This document shows positions 27,544-36,861 of a stretch of DNA of 64,000 nucleotides, piece by piece. Origin of the DNA: Clostridium_AD sp964467165. GTDB lineage: Bacteria; Bacillota; Clostridia; Clostridiales; Clostridiaceae. The notes beneath the pieces are model-generated. The model was not told the origin of the DNA and did not search any database. It saw nothing but the letters and a program-made list of their open reading frames with translations. Position 1 is the stretch's first letter. The number at the start of each line of letters is the position of its first letter. The stretch is taken from assembly GCA_964467165.1 (NCBI GenBank), contig CAYXOL010000020.1, positions 1-64,000 on the forward strand, read 5' to 3'. Both the position numbers and the translations under genes were made by a program.

Positions 27544-27999
27544 ATGGATAAGAATAGGAGCTTGCCGCTTGTCACAAAGGTGCCACTAAATGTGGTAATT
27601 CACAATGTACCAGAGAAAAATAATTTTTTGGTGGATGCTTATATACAATATGTGAAAGAAAAAAAGACTGTAGTTTTCTGTGCTTAAGTGTTTCATACAG
27701 AGGAAGTAGCCAAGCTGTTTGAGAAAGTTGATGAAAAAGGGAAGGTATTAATAGAAGATATTGTAGATTATTTTATAGATTTTTATGAGGATAGGAAAAA
27801 GAGAGGGATTGTGGGTGAGAAGAAAAAGTGTATTTATAATAATTATGTAATTGATAGAAAAGATGTAAAAACAAACATATTATCTAATGCTTTTAAGAGA
27901 TTCGAAGATATGAGATTTATGAGAAAATCTAGAGATATTGAGTATGTAGAGTTTAATGGTAATGTGAGGAAGAAGCTTAGTGGCTATGAAAAGGTGTAG
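27544..27999 (+). pseudogene. Hypothetical gene with in-frame stop
   Basis: A frame from the ATG at 27544 (MDKNRSLPLVTKVPLNVVIH..) runs for 47 codons to a TAA at 27685-27687 and then continues in the same frame for 104 codons (VFHTEEVAKLFEKVDEKGKV.., CIYNNYVIDRKDVKTNILSN) to 27999. The two parts read as one protein of about 151 residues broken by a single nonsense change. Family not recognised. The downstream part could also be translated from the GTG at 27688. Confidence 0.5.
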
Positions 28000-28090
28000 G
28001 GAAAGGTTCAGGGAGTATTATAATAAATAGAGCTGGTACAAAATTGCGAAAGAAAGAGTAATTTATAATATAGAGAGGAAGGTTAAATAA
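27986..28090 (+). pseudogene. Small phage-regulator remnant ending in RVIYNIERK
   Basis: A short frame (MKRCRERFREYYNK, a TAG at 28028-28030, then WYKIAKERVIYNIERKVK) ends at 28090. Its tail and the underlying DNA are almost the same as at 1-63 and before 56211. Probably a small regulator gene with one nonsense change. Confidence 0.4.
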
Positions 28091-28093
28091 AAA

Positions 28094-28407
28094 ATAAAAG
28101 GATATAAAAAATTAGTCAGGAATTTAATTCCTCAAGTAATAGATAAAAGCGGCAAAAGGTTTGTGTTACACATATAGTGAAGACTGACGAGTATAAAAAA
28201 ATACCGAAAGCAAAGCTTTTGGAAGAAGTTAATGAACATTTGGAAGATAATAAATTAGAGAGATTAGCGGACGTGCTCGAGGTATTGGTTGAACTCGCCA
28301 GTTATTTTGGGTATACAGAAGAAGAGTTGTTTGAGAAGATGAAGCAGAAAAAAGAGAAACGTGGTGGATTTGATGGGGGAGTTGTGCTGGAGTGGGTTTT
28401 GGGATAA
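28094..28407 (+). pseudogene. MazG-like pyrophosphohydrolase, frameshifted
   Basis: GYKKLVRNLIPQVIDKSGKR matches the start of the MazG-like family; about two extra bases near 28165 (TTTGTG-TT-ACACAT) shift the frame, and the rest (KLLEEVNEHLEDNKLERLAD..KRGGFDGGVVLEWV) continues from 28177 in the correct family order. The presumed start codon reads ATA. It is a broken paralogue of the gene at 27053. Confidence 0.7.
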
Positions 28408-28513
28408 GATTAATGAAAAATGGTTTGTAAGTATGGACATGCTATGTGATATTATATTTCTGGAAAAGAAATTACAACTTATTATTAAATTAATGAAAGG
28501 ATGATATTGAATT

Positions 28514-29992
28514 ATGTTTGAAAAAGAATGTATACCATTTGCACCATCGTTGATTGAATCTATGAGATCTTTGGGTTATTCATTTCCAACAGCAATTGCA
28601 GATTTGATTGATAACAGTATAAGTGCTAATGCAAAAAATATTGAAATAATTGCTGAACCTAGCGATAACCCGAAACTGATAATATTGGATGATGGTTGTG
28701 GAATGAATGATTACGAGTTGCAAGAGGCAATGCGATACGGAAGTAAAAATCCATTAGAAATACGAAGCAAAGATGATTTAGGACGATTTGGACTGGGACT
28801 TAAGTCAGCATCTTTATCACAATGCCGAAAATTGGTGGTTATTAGTAAAAACGATGGGCAAGTTAATGGATATTCGTGGGACTTAGATTATGTTATGGAA
28901 AAGGGAGCATGGATACTAAAAGGATTTGATCTATCAGAGATACAACAATATCCATGCATTGACAAATTATTTGCAATGAATACGGGGACATACATTTTAC
29001 TATATGAATTTGACAGAATAAAAGAGTCTACAAATGACATTCAAATGACCTTTAACAAATCTCTTGATGATATGATAAATCACTTGGCGCTAGTATTTCA
29101 TCGTTTTCTTGTAAGTGAATTAGTTCTAAAAGTGAATAGTGAAAAGGTAAGGGCAAGGGACCCTTTTTTGACGGGAAATAAATCTACACAAATAAAAAGA
29201 GAAAATAGTTTTTATATTAATGATGAAAAAATAACGCTAAAACCATATATTTTGCCACACTTGTCAAAATTATCGCAAAGTGATTTAGACAAAGTAGGTG
29301 GTAAGGAAAGACTTAAAAATGAACAAGGCTTCTATGTATATCGAAATAAACGTTTGATAATCTGGGCCACGTGGTTCAGACTTGAAAGAAAAGATGAGTT
29401 AAATAAACTAGCTCGGGTTATGGTAGATATTCCTAATTCATTAGATTATATGTGGAATATAGACATTAAAAAAAGTATGGCAACACTTCCTGATATAATT
29501 AAGAAAAATATGTATAGCGCTGTTTATGAATCTGTATTGAGCAGTGAAACAGTACATGCTTTTAGAGGAAGGAAGGTAAATAAAAAAGATGATTTTGATT
29601 ATATTTGGGAACGGTTAGAGGTAAGAGACGGATATGAGTATAATATTAATAGAAATATACCGCAGATAAGGCTTTTAGAAGAGGCACTTTCAGGTCAACA
29701 GAAGAAAATGCTTGAGTCTGCATTGAAAACAATAGAGGATTCTTTTCCAGTTAACACTTTATATCTGGATGCAGCTAAAGGAAAAGTTGAGGAAAAAATC
29801 AATTTAGAAATAGAAAGGGTATGGGAAGATTTAAAGGTTCAGATTGACTACATAAGAAAGAATAACTTGCCATTAAAAGCATATTGCGAAGCATTTATCA
29901 ATGTAGAACCATATTGTAAGTATGAAGAAATTAGAGAGCGAATTAAGGGGGAGATTAAAGATTATGAATGGCATACAGAAAATATTTCATGA
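28514..29992 (+). CDS. MORC/Hsp90-type GHKL ATPase of a restriction-like system
   Basis: 492 residues. GHKL ATP-binding motifs: ADLIDNSI near residue 29 (N-box), LDDGCGMN near 58 (G1), GRFGLGLKSASLSQ near 94 (G2). The rest resembles MORC/MutL-type second domains (GKERLKNEQGFYVYRNKRLI) and ends in a helical region. AAAGGATGATATTGA precedes the ATG. First gene of five: ATPase, Z1, PD-(D/E)XK, AIPR, Dcm; stops overlap or nearly touch the next starts for the first four. ATP-driven dimerisation may load or clamp the complex on DNA; inferred from the fold. Confidence 0.85.
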   Translation: MFEKECIPFAPSLIESMRSLGYSFPTAIADLIDNSISANAKNIEIIAEPSDNPKLIILDDGCGMNDYELQEAMRYGSKNPLEIRSKDDLGRFGLGLKSASLSQCRKLVVISKNDGQVNGYSWDLDYVMEKGAWILKGFDLSEIQQYPCIDKLFAMNTGTYILLYEFDRIKESTNDIQMTFNKSLDDMINHLALVFHRFLVSELVLKVNSEKVRARDPFLTGNKSTQIKRENSFYINDEKITLKPYILPHLSKLSQSDLDKVGGKERLKNEQGFYVYRNKRLIIWATWFRLERKDELNKLARVMVDIPNSLDYMWNIDIKKSMATLPDIIKKNMYSAVYESVLSSETVHAFRGRKVNKKDDFDYIWERLEVRDGYEYNINRNIPQIRLLEEALSGQQKKMLESALKTIEDSFPVNTLYLDAAKGKVEEKINLEIERVWEDLKVQIDYIRKNNLPLKAYCEAFINVEPYCKYEEIRERIKGEIKDYEWHTENIS

Positions 29993-32681
29993 TATGATTA
30001 TTACTTTTATTGTTGATACCACTGTAATTACCGAACACGAAATTGATGCAAGAATAAAGGAGCTTTCTGGGATTCCAACATTTTCGCTATTAACTGAAGG
30101 TGAACTGGATGAAGTCAAAAATATCATAAAGTCAGAATTCTCAATTAAACTTGATAAGGGCGTTCTTATTGAAGAAAAGTACCATGATAGATGGTTCTTA
30201 AACAGAAAGGCCTCATTAGAGATGAAATATTGGGAAAGATATAAGAAATATCTTCTGAAAGATAAAGGATTTTCAACTAAGGTAGTTAACTCAATAGATG
30301 ATATTTTGGATACACAGGTAGATTTGCTTGGTGATCCTAAGAGAAATATTAGTTATAAGCGTAGGGGATTGATTATAGGAGATGTACAATCAGGTAAAAC
30401 TGCAAATTATATAGGCCTAATTTGCAAAGCAGTAGATTCTGAATATAAAGTAATTGTATTGCTTACTGGAACGATAGAAAAGCTTCGAAGACAAACTCAA
30501 CAGAGAATAGATGAAGGTTTTGTAGGGGCGGATAGCGAAGCAATGATGAAACAACGGGAAGACGGTCAGATAATTGGTGTTGGAAAATACAATCCATCAC
30601 TTAGACCGATGGTACTTACATCAACTTCGGATGATTTTAAGACACAGAATGCAAGAAATCTTGGATTCGATCTAAGAGCTATTAATGGACCAGTAATTTT
30701 TGTGGTAAAGAAGAATGTTGCAATATTGAAAAGAATGAATAAATGGCTTAAAACCTTCAATCAGAATGGCGAGAAACAGATAGAGCAGTCTTTGCTGGTA
30801 ATAGATGATGAAGCTGATAATGCATCTGTAAATACAAATTCTGAGGATCGAGATCCTACTGCCATTAATACACAAATAAGAGAATTATTAAAAATGTTTA
30901 CAAAATCAAGTTATGTAGGGTTTACAGCTACACCTTTTGCCAATATTTTTATTGATCCTGAAAATCTTGATGAAATGATATCAGAAGATTTATTCCCTAA
31001 GGATTATATATACTCTCTTAGTGCGCCTAGCAATTATATTGGTGCAAGAAATATATTCCAAGATGGTGCGGTAGCGAACTATATGCTTGTAGAAATCGAA
31101 GATAATCCACAAGTCAAAGGAAGCGTTGAATTATGTATTCCATTAAAGCATAAAGCAGGATTTTATGTGAGCGAAATACCGGAAGATATGGAGACTGCTG
31201 TTGCAACTTTTGTATTGGCAAATGGTATTGAGGATTATCGTGGAGAAAACAACACTCATAGGTCAATGCTAATAAATGTGAGCCGTTTTACAGGTGTCCA
31301 GGATCAAGTGGCAGATCATATAAATACATATTTGAAGAATATTCAAGGAGCTTGCCGTCTTTACTGTAGATTACCAAAGGATAAAGCATTACATGATAAA
31401 TATATTATGAAATTATCAGATACTTTTCAACAAATATACAGTAATACAAATATCACATGGGATGAATTACAACCACTACTATACCAGGCTTGTGCAGGAA
31501 TAAAAGTAGCAACAGTAAATCAGAGAAGTGGCCAAAATCTGAATTATGATGACTATGAAAAAAATGGATTGCGTTTAATTGCAGTTGGTGGACTAAGCTT
31601 ATCAAGAGGATTAACATTAGAAGGGCTGGTAATAAGTTACTTTTATAGAAATTCGAAGATGTATGATACTTTAATGCAAATGGGAAGATGGTTCGGATAT
31701 AGAAAAGGTTATGATGATTTATGTAGAATTTGGATGTCAGATGGAAGCGTTGAATGGTATAAACATATAAGTATTGCAACAGATGAACTCCGTGAAGAAA
31801 TAAAAAGGTATGAGGATACTGACTTAACACCATTAGATTTTGGATTACGCGTACGTTCAGATATTAATACTCTTTTAGTAACTGCTAGAAATAAAATGAG
31901 AAGTGCCTCTAGCATGGAGTGCACGATTAGCTTAAGCGGAGTAACAATTGAAACTCCGGAATTATATGCTGATGAGCAAAAGAATAATGAAAACTTAAAT
32001 CTTTTCAAAAGATGGAATAAGCAGTTATTAGAAGATGGTAATGAACTAGTACAGCAGGGGAAAATCTATGGATATATGGATGTTCCGTTTAGAAATATTT
32101 TAGATTTTATTGAAGAATTTAATATTTCACCGAAAAACGAACAGTTTAACGTTAATAGTATTGCAAAATTTATTAAGGATTATGCTGGCGATGAACTAAA
32201 AAAATGGGATATTGAATTCGTTACTGGTGGTTCATCAGTAAAATTTGATATAAATGATAATTGCTCTTATAATTATCCAAGAAGATCATATTCAATAGAA
32301 AACAATGGTAGGATTATCAAAATGTCTGGGAGCAAAAGGCGGTTGGGTTCAACTGGAGATGCTAAATTTGGTTTGAGTAAAGAACTGATAGATTCTGTTG
32401 AGAGCAGGGCAGAAACTGTTAGCCAGAAAGAGTATTTCATAAATGTGAAGAGGAATGCACTCTTGACTATTTATATGATAGAATTAAAAGATTGTAAAAA
32501 TGAAGGTAATGAATACCACGAAGAGATAAAAGAGCGTTATAAAAATATACCGATGATAGGACTCGGAATTGGAATTCCAACATTATCAAATCAAGCAACT
32601 AAATACGCAAAGTATGTGATTAATAAAGTTGCAGCTCAGCGAATATTTGATGAGGAATTAGATTTTGGAGATGAGGAATAA
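29964..32681 (+). CDS. Z1 domain ATPase/helicase-like protein
   Basis: 905 residues from the ATG at 29964, preceded by GGGGGAG at 9 bases; the frame is open from 29922, within the ATPase gene, but that start lacks a ribosome-binding site. Motifs: GDVQSGKTANYIGL (Walker A) near 138, LLVIDDEADNAS near 280, VGFTATPFAN near 317, then the Z1 signature GGLSLSRGLTLEGL and MQMGRWFGYRKGYDDLCRIW near 573. It overlaps the end of the ATPase gene by 29 bases and the next gene by one. Z1 proteins are helicase-like motors or nucleases found with MORC ATPases in defence operons. Confidence 0.9.
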   Translation: MNGIQKIFHDMIITFIVDTTVITEHEIDARIKELSGIPTFSLLTEGELDEVKNIIKSEFSIKLDKGVLIEEKYHDRWFLNRKASLEMKYWERYKKYLLKDKGFSTKVVNSIDDILDTQVDLLGDPKRNISYKRRGLIIGDVQSGKTANYIGLICKAVDSEYKVIVLLTGTIEKLRRQTQQRIDEGFVGADSEAMMKQREDGQIIGVGKYNPSLRPMVLTSTSDDFKTQNARNLGFDLRAINGPVIFVVKKNVAILKRMNKWLKTFNQNGEKQIEQSLLVIDDEADNASVNTNSEDRDPTAINTQIRELLKMFTKSSYVGFTATPFANIFIDPENLDEMISEDLFPKDYIYSLSAPSNYIGARNIFQDGAVANYMLVEIEDNPQVKGSVELCIPLKHKAGFYVSEIPEDMETAVATFVLANGIEDYRGENNTHRSMLINVSRFTGVQDQVADHINTYLKNIQGACRLYCRLPKDKALHDKYIMKLSDTFQQIYSNTNITWDELQPLLYQACAGIKVATVNQRSGQNLNYDDYEKNGLRLIAVGGLSLSRGLTLEGLVISYFYRNSKMYDTLMQMGRWFGYRKGYDDLCRIWMSDGSVEWYKHISIATDELREEIKRYEDTDLTPLDFGLRVRSDINTLLVTARNKMRSASSMECTISLSGVTIETPELYADEQKNNENLNLFKRWNKQLLEDGNELVQQGKIYGYMDVPFRNILDFIEEFNISPKNEQFNVNSIAKFIKDYAGDELKKWDIEFVTGGSSVKFDINDNCSYNYPRRSYSIENNGRIIKMSGSKRRLGSTGDAKFGLSKELIDSVESRAETVSQKEYFINVKRNALLTIYMIELKDCKNEGNEYHEEIKERYKNIPMIGLGIGIPTLSNQATKYAKYVINKVAAQRIFDEELDFGDEE

Positions 32682-33592
32682 TGAATTTGATAGAGAAGTT
32701 TAAAGTTGGAAAACAACATAACACATACCAAAGACTTGATAGTGCATTCAAAGTTAATTTTTATGTTGGATACAATGAAGATGGAATGATGTCTTTAGTT
32801 ATTGTAGAAAGTGGGAAAGAAATACAAGTTAAATCAACAAAAGTTATAAAAGTATCTTCAAAACCTCGTGTAGATGGGAAGATAGCCTTGGCATTTGAAC
32901 TGTTGGACGAGTCCTATCAGTCATTGTTTTTAATGTTCTGCAAGGACATTATTTCAAGTTGCGAAAGCATTGGACGAGAAAATGCAAATGCAAATGCTAT
33001 AACAAGATGGAAATACTGGAAACAGATGTTTAGCAAAAGACTAACAACTGCTTTAGATGAGGGTGAAATTAAGGGATTAGTCGGCGAATTGCTATTTTTG
33101 AAAGAGCATTTTCTTGTTAGTTATCTTTCCAATATTGCAATAAGTAGTTGGATGGGCCCATTGTACGGGCATAAAGATTTTGAAATCAATGATACTTGGT
33201 ATGAAATCAAATCTGTAAATGAGAATGCAATTCAAGTGATGATCAATTCTCTTGAACAACTCGAATCTGAACATGAAGGTCATTTGGTTATTATAAGATT
33301 AGAAAATGCAAATTCCGTAACAAATGATACAATTGATTTGAATAGTATTGTATTTGAAGTAATTGGAAAGCTAATAGACTTAGATGATTTGAATTTGTTT
33401 AATCAAAAACTTAGTAATGTTGGTTATGTGTATGATGAAGAATACGATAAATATCAGTTTTTACATAAGGGCACCCAACAATATTTAGTAAATGATAAGT
33501 TTCCAAGAATAAGAAGAAAAGAATTGTTTAGTGAAGTTGGAAATGTAAAATATACCATTATGATAGATGGTATATCTGAATTAAGGGAGTGA
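32681..33592 (+). CDS. PD-(D/E)XK motif protein (DUF4420-type)
   Basis: 303 residues. The nuclease-like core is visible near residues 125-180: EIKGLVGELLFLKEHF, then HKDFEINDTWYEIKSV with D...E-I-K as the metal-binding residues, followed by the helix IQVMINSLEQLE. This is the layout of the PD-(D/E)XK motif family that accompanies Z1 and AIPR genes. Start ATG overlaps the Z1 stop (TAATGA). Likely the DNA-cutting subunit. Confidence 0.85.
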   Translation: MNLIEKFKVGKQHNTYQRLDSAFKVNFYVGYNEDGMMSLVIVESGKEIQVKSTKVIKVSSKPRVDGKIALAFELLDESYQSLFLMFCKDIISSCESIGRENANANAITRWKYWKQMFSKRLTTALDEGEIKGLVGELLFLKEHFLVSYLSNIAISSWMGPLYGHKDFEINDTWYEIKSVNENAIQVMINSLEQLESEHEGHLVIIRLENANSVTNDTIDLNSIVFEVIGKLIDLDDLNLFNQKLSNVGYVYDEEYDKYQFLHKGTQQYLVNDKFPRIRRKELFSEVGNVKYTIMIDGISELRE

Positions 33593-33598
33593 TAGTTA

Positions 33599-35767
33599 AT
33601 GGATGTCAATGAGTATAGAGAAGTTATGCTAGAGGATATTGGATTGGCAGCAGAAGCTAATAGTACGAATCATGAAACAGAATTCTTGAGTAATGTAACT
33701 AACATTTTGACCGATGCAGAGGAATTCGATGATTTTGTTGAGAGTTATTATGAATCTGCTGGAAGTCGAAATAGAACAATACAGATTGACGGTTATGCGA
33801 TTGAAGAAACGGATGGAAGTTGTTGTATTATGATTTCTGAATATAGGGGAATACATGCGGATGACTCCATGACAAAAGATGTTATTGAAAGACTATTTAA
33901 AAGAATTAGATATTTTGTGGAGGAAGCTGTAGAAAATCGAATGTATACAAAGATGGAAGAAAGTACAATGGCATTTGAGTTTGCTAAGTATCTCTATGAA
34001 AATATTGATGAAATAACAAAATTCAGATTTTACATATTGACTGATGCATTTAATAAACAAAAATTGAAAAACATTAAAGATACAGAAGTTTCAGGTAAGA
34101 CTGTAGAGTTAAATGTATGGGATATTACTAGAATATTTGATATCGTGAGCTCGAAAACAAAAAAAGAAAGCATTGATATTGTATTTTCTGATATGGAGTA
34201 TGAAGGCATTCCGTGTGTAAAAGCTGTTCAATACAATAATGTAAAAGCAGACATTGATATAATTAAGAGTAACGAGATTGATGAAGATAATGAAGTATCT
34301 AATTTGATAAGTTATACTTCATATTTGGCAGTGGTTCCAGGAGAGATATTAAACAAAGTATATCTTGATTATGGAGCACGTTTGCTTGAAGGAAATGTTC
34401 GTTCATTTTTAAGTATGAGAGGAAAAGTTAATAAAAGTATTCAAAGCACAATAAAGAATTATCCTGAAATGTTTTTTGCATACAATAATGGAATAGCAGC
34501 TACAGCAACAGAACTTGATAGTAAAATGACGGAAAATGGGTTGATAATTACACGAATTAAGGATTTACAGATAGTTAATGGTGGGCAGACGACAGCTTCT
34601 ATTGCTAGCACATTATTATCTGCTAAAAAGGATGATAGTATAAACATCAGAAATTTATTTGTTCCAATGAAAATATCAGTTTTAGAACATGAAATGTCTG
34701 AAAAAATAATTCCAAAGATTTCTGAATACTCAAATTCACAAAATAAAGTTGATGCTTCAGATTTCTTTTCAAATCATCCGTTCCATATTCGAATGGAGGA
34801 ATATTCAAGAAAAACACCGGCCCCGGCTATTAACGGAAATCAATATCAACAATTCTGGTTTTATGAGAGAACTAGAGGACAATATAGTCAAGGTAAAATG
34901 AAATTTAAACCGCATTCATCACAAATCAAGCAGTATGAAACACGTTATCCTTCTGAGCAAGTTATAAAGGCGGTAGAACTTGCTAAATATATGGGAATAT
35001 ATGAGGGTGATCCACATACGGTGAGTAAAGGCGGACAAGCAATTGTTAAGCAATTTAAAGAAAAAGTAATTCCTCAATGGAAAAAATCAGATTCAGAATT
35101 TAATGCTTATTATTTTAAAAGAATAGTTGCATTAGCAATAGCATTTAAACGTACTGATGATATTATTAAGAATACAGATTGGTATAAAGAAAAACGCTCA
35201 TATAAAGCAAATATTATTGCGTATGCAATGTCAATCATTTTTGACTATGTTAGAAAAAACAACAAAGGATATTCTGTTGATTTTATAAAAATCTGGAATT
35301 TCCAATGTGTATATCCTGAGCTAGACGAACAATTGAAGGTACTTTGTACAGAGGTGTACCATTATATTACTGGGCCAAGAGAGACAGAAAATGTTACAGA
35401 ATGGTGTAAAAAGGAACTTTGTTGGGAAAGAGCTCAAAAGGAATCTTGGACAATTAGAGATTCATTTTTGAATTCACTTGTATCGACATCAAGCATTAAT
35501 GAAGAGATAAAAGAGGCAAAGTCCAATCGTAAAGTTGAAAATGAATTAGATGATATAAAACTTATACTAAGAGCAGGAAAGGATTATTGGGGGCAAGTGA
35601 TGGATTGGGGCAAGGAACGTAGATTATTATCTGATATGGAATTATCATTATTGAAAATGGCTATGAACATTGAAATAACAGGAAAAGTACCAAGTGATAA
35701 ACAATCAAAAGTAATAATAAATGCCAGAAGCAGAATGGTTTTGGAAGGAATGCCATTACAATTCTAA
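33599..35767 (+). CDS. AIPR family protein
   Basis: 722 residues, six bases after the nuclease gene. The family signature is clear: FFAYNNGIAATATEL near residue 293 and KDLQIVNGGQTTASIASTL near 320, followed by VPMKISVLEH and SNSQNKVDASDFFSN. AIPR stands for abortive infection phage resistance; members are common in this type of restriction cluster. Its biochemical job is not settled; ahead of the conserved core is an N-terminal domain of about 250 residues, with a helical C-terminus. Apparently intact. Confidence 0.88.
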   Translation: MDVNEYREVMLEDIGLAAEANSTNHETEFLSNVTNILTDAEEFDDFVESYYESAGSRNRTIQIDGYAIEETDGSCCIMISEYRGIHADDSMTKDVIERLFKRIRYFVEEAVENRMYTKMEESTMAFEFAKYLYENIDEITKFRFYILTDAFNKQKLKNIKDTEVSGKTVELNVWDITRIFDIVSSKTKKESIDIVFSDMEYEGIPCVKAVQYNNVKADIDIIKSNEIDEDNEVSNLISYTSYLAVVPGEILNKVYLDYGARLLEGNVRSFLSMRGKVNKSIQSTIKNYPEMFFAYNNGIAATATELDSKMTENGLIITRIKDLQIVNGGQTTASIASTLLSAKKDDSINIRNLFVPMKISVLEHEMSEKIIPKISEYSNSQNKVDASDFFSNHPFHIRMEEYSRKTPAPAINGNQYQQFWFYERTRGQYSQGKMKFKPHSSQIKQYETRYPSEQVIKAVELAKYMGIYEGDPHTVSKGGQAIVKQFKEKVIPQWKKSDSEFNAYYFKRIVALAIAFKRTDDIIKNTDWYKEKRSYKANIIAYAMSIIFDYVRKNNKGYSVDFIKIWNFQCVYPELDEQLKVLCTEVYHYITGPRETENVTEWCKKELCWERAQKESWTIRDSFLNSLVSTSSINEEIKEAKSNRKVENELDDIKLILRAGKDYWGQVMDWGKERRLLSDMELSLLKMAMNIEITGKVPSDKQSKVIINARSRMVLEGMPLQF

Positions 35768-36230
35768 TTAGTGGATAAGTATAGTGAAATAATAAAGATA
35801 GTAAAACTTTTCGAGGGATAAGAATTAAAGCAAAGGTATTGGTAAACATTGGTGATTTGGTAGGGGGTGTTGACTAAAGCAATTTTAAGAACTCTTAAAA
35901 ATTGGGTAAATGGAAATACTTGTTAATTTGAATAATTTGAATAATTTGAATAACGGGAATAGTGGCCTTAATAAAAGAAAACTTTGATGGAAATGTATTA
36001 GAACAACAGATGTAGTAAGATAAAAAATGCGTTCTATTATTGTTATATAATGGTATTTTGGTATAATTGTGAATAGATAAGAGTATATAACTGATTGTTT
36101 TTCTAAGATTAATTGGATTAAATACAAAGTGTTTCAAGCATAATAATACTTCAAAATGTACCTTGTAATTGGATTATTAAAATCCTGATGTTAGGTAATC
36201 TAACTTTAGTTTTTTAAAGTTTTAAAGTTC
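35768..36230. other. Intergenic region between AIPR and Dcm genes
   Basis: AT-rich, with a short direct repeat (TTTGAATAA three times, about 35925-35953). No gene is supported. The five-gene operon is interrupted here, so the methyltransferase probably has its own promoter. Confidence 0.4.
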
Positions 36231-36485
36231 TTGGGTAAAATTACCCCTATTAACTTTCGCAAAATGTTGTATAATATAATTAGTGAGAACATATGTTTGA
36301 GAGTTGATGTTGTAAAAATATTAGCAAAGCCTATAGAAGTAATATCTTGCATCGATACAAATGGTAATGTAAATCCTGTAAGGTTTAAAATTACTAATGA
36401 AGATAAAATTAATTTTGTTATTAAAATAGATAAAGTTGTTTGTGTAAATAGAGAAAAGTTGGATGGTAACAATATGCTAATATGA
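36231..36485 (+). CDS. Small conserved clostridial protein, possibly truncated
   Basis: 84 residues if the TTG at 36231 is used; the core VVKILAKPIEVISCIDTNGN and NPVRFKITNEDKINFVIKID resembles short uncharacterised clostridial proteins that normally start near LAKPIEV and continue past the GN-M-I segment by some 25 residues. Here the frame stops right after GNNMLI, so the C-terminus may be lost. No strong ribosome-binding site. Function unknown. Confidence 0.4.
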   Translation: MGKITPINFRKMLYNIISENICLRVDVVKILAKPIEVISCIDTNGNVNPVRFKITNEDKINFVIKIDKVVCVNREKLDGNNMLI

Positions 36486-36652
36486 TTGTTATGAAATCAA
36501 TATTGCAAGTGGATATTAGTTTGGATTTAATGTACTATAATTACCGGATATTTGCCATAATGTGAATAAGAATAATTCAATATAATTTGATAAGGAGTAG
36601 AATAAATACATGCACGAAATACAGAAAAAAATGATATAATAAAAGATGTATT

Positions 36653-36817
36653 GTGAAAGGCACTTTAAGAAAAGTCTATCGTTATAAAAAAAAATATAGC
36701 AATCTACTAGGAAAGCCTGATATTGAATTTGTTAACTACGCAGTAAATATGGGAAGTGGTAAATTTTCATTAGAAAAGCAATATATAAGAATTCTTAAAG
36801 GTCTTGAAAAAATATGA
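36653..36817 (+). CDS. Small basic protein upstream of the methyltransferase
   Basis: 54 codons from a GTG at 36653 (MKGTLRKVYRYKKKYSNLLG..IEFVNYAVNMGSGKFSLEKQ). Basic N-terminus, helical C-terminus. The position, 44 bases before dcm, is where controller proteins of restriction systems often sit, but no HTH is recognisable. It may equally be a fragment. Confidence 0.3.
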   Translation: MKGTLRKVYRYKKKYSNLLGKPDIEFVNYAVNMGSGKFSLEKQYIRILKGLEKI

Positions 36818-36861
36818 TTAGAAAGCTACCCAAATAGTTAAAACATAGGAGAAATTATTAT

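Noticed and set aside
36653..36817. Restriction controller (C) protein
   Set aside because: Position is suggestive but no helix-turn-helix pattern is visible in the 54 codons, so no such name was given.
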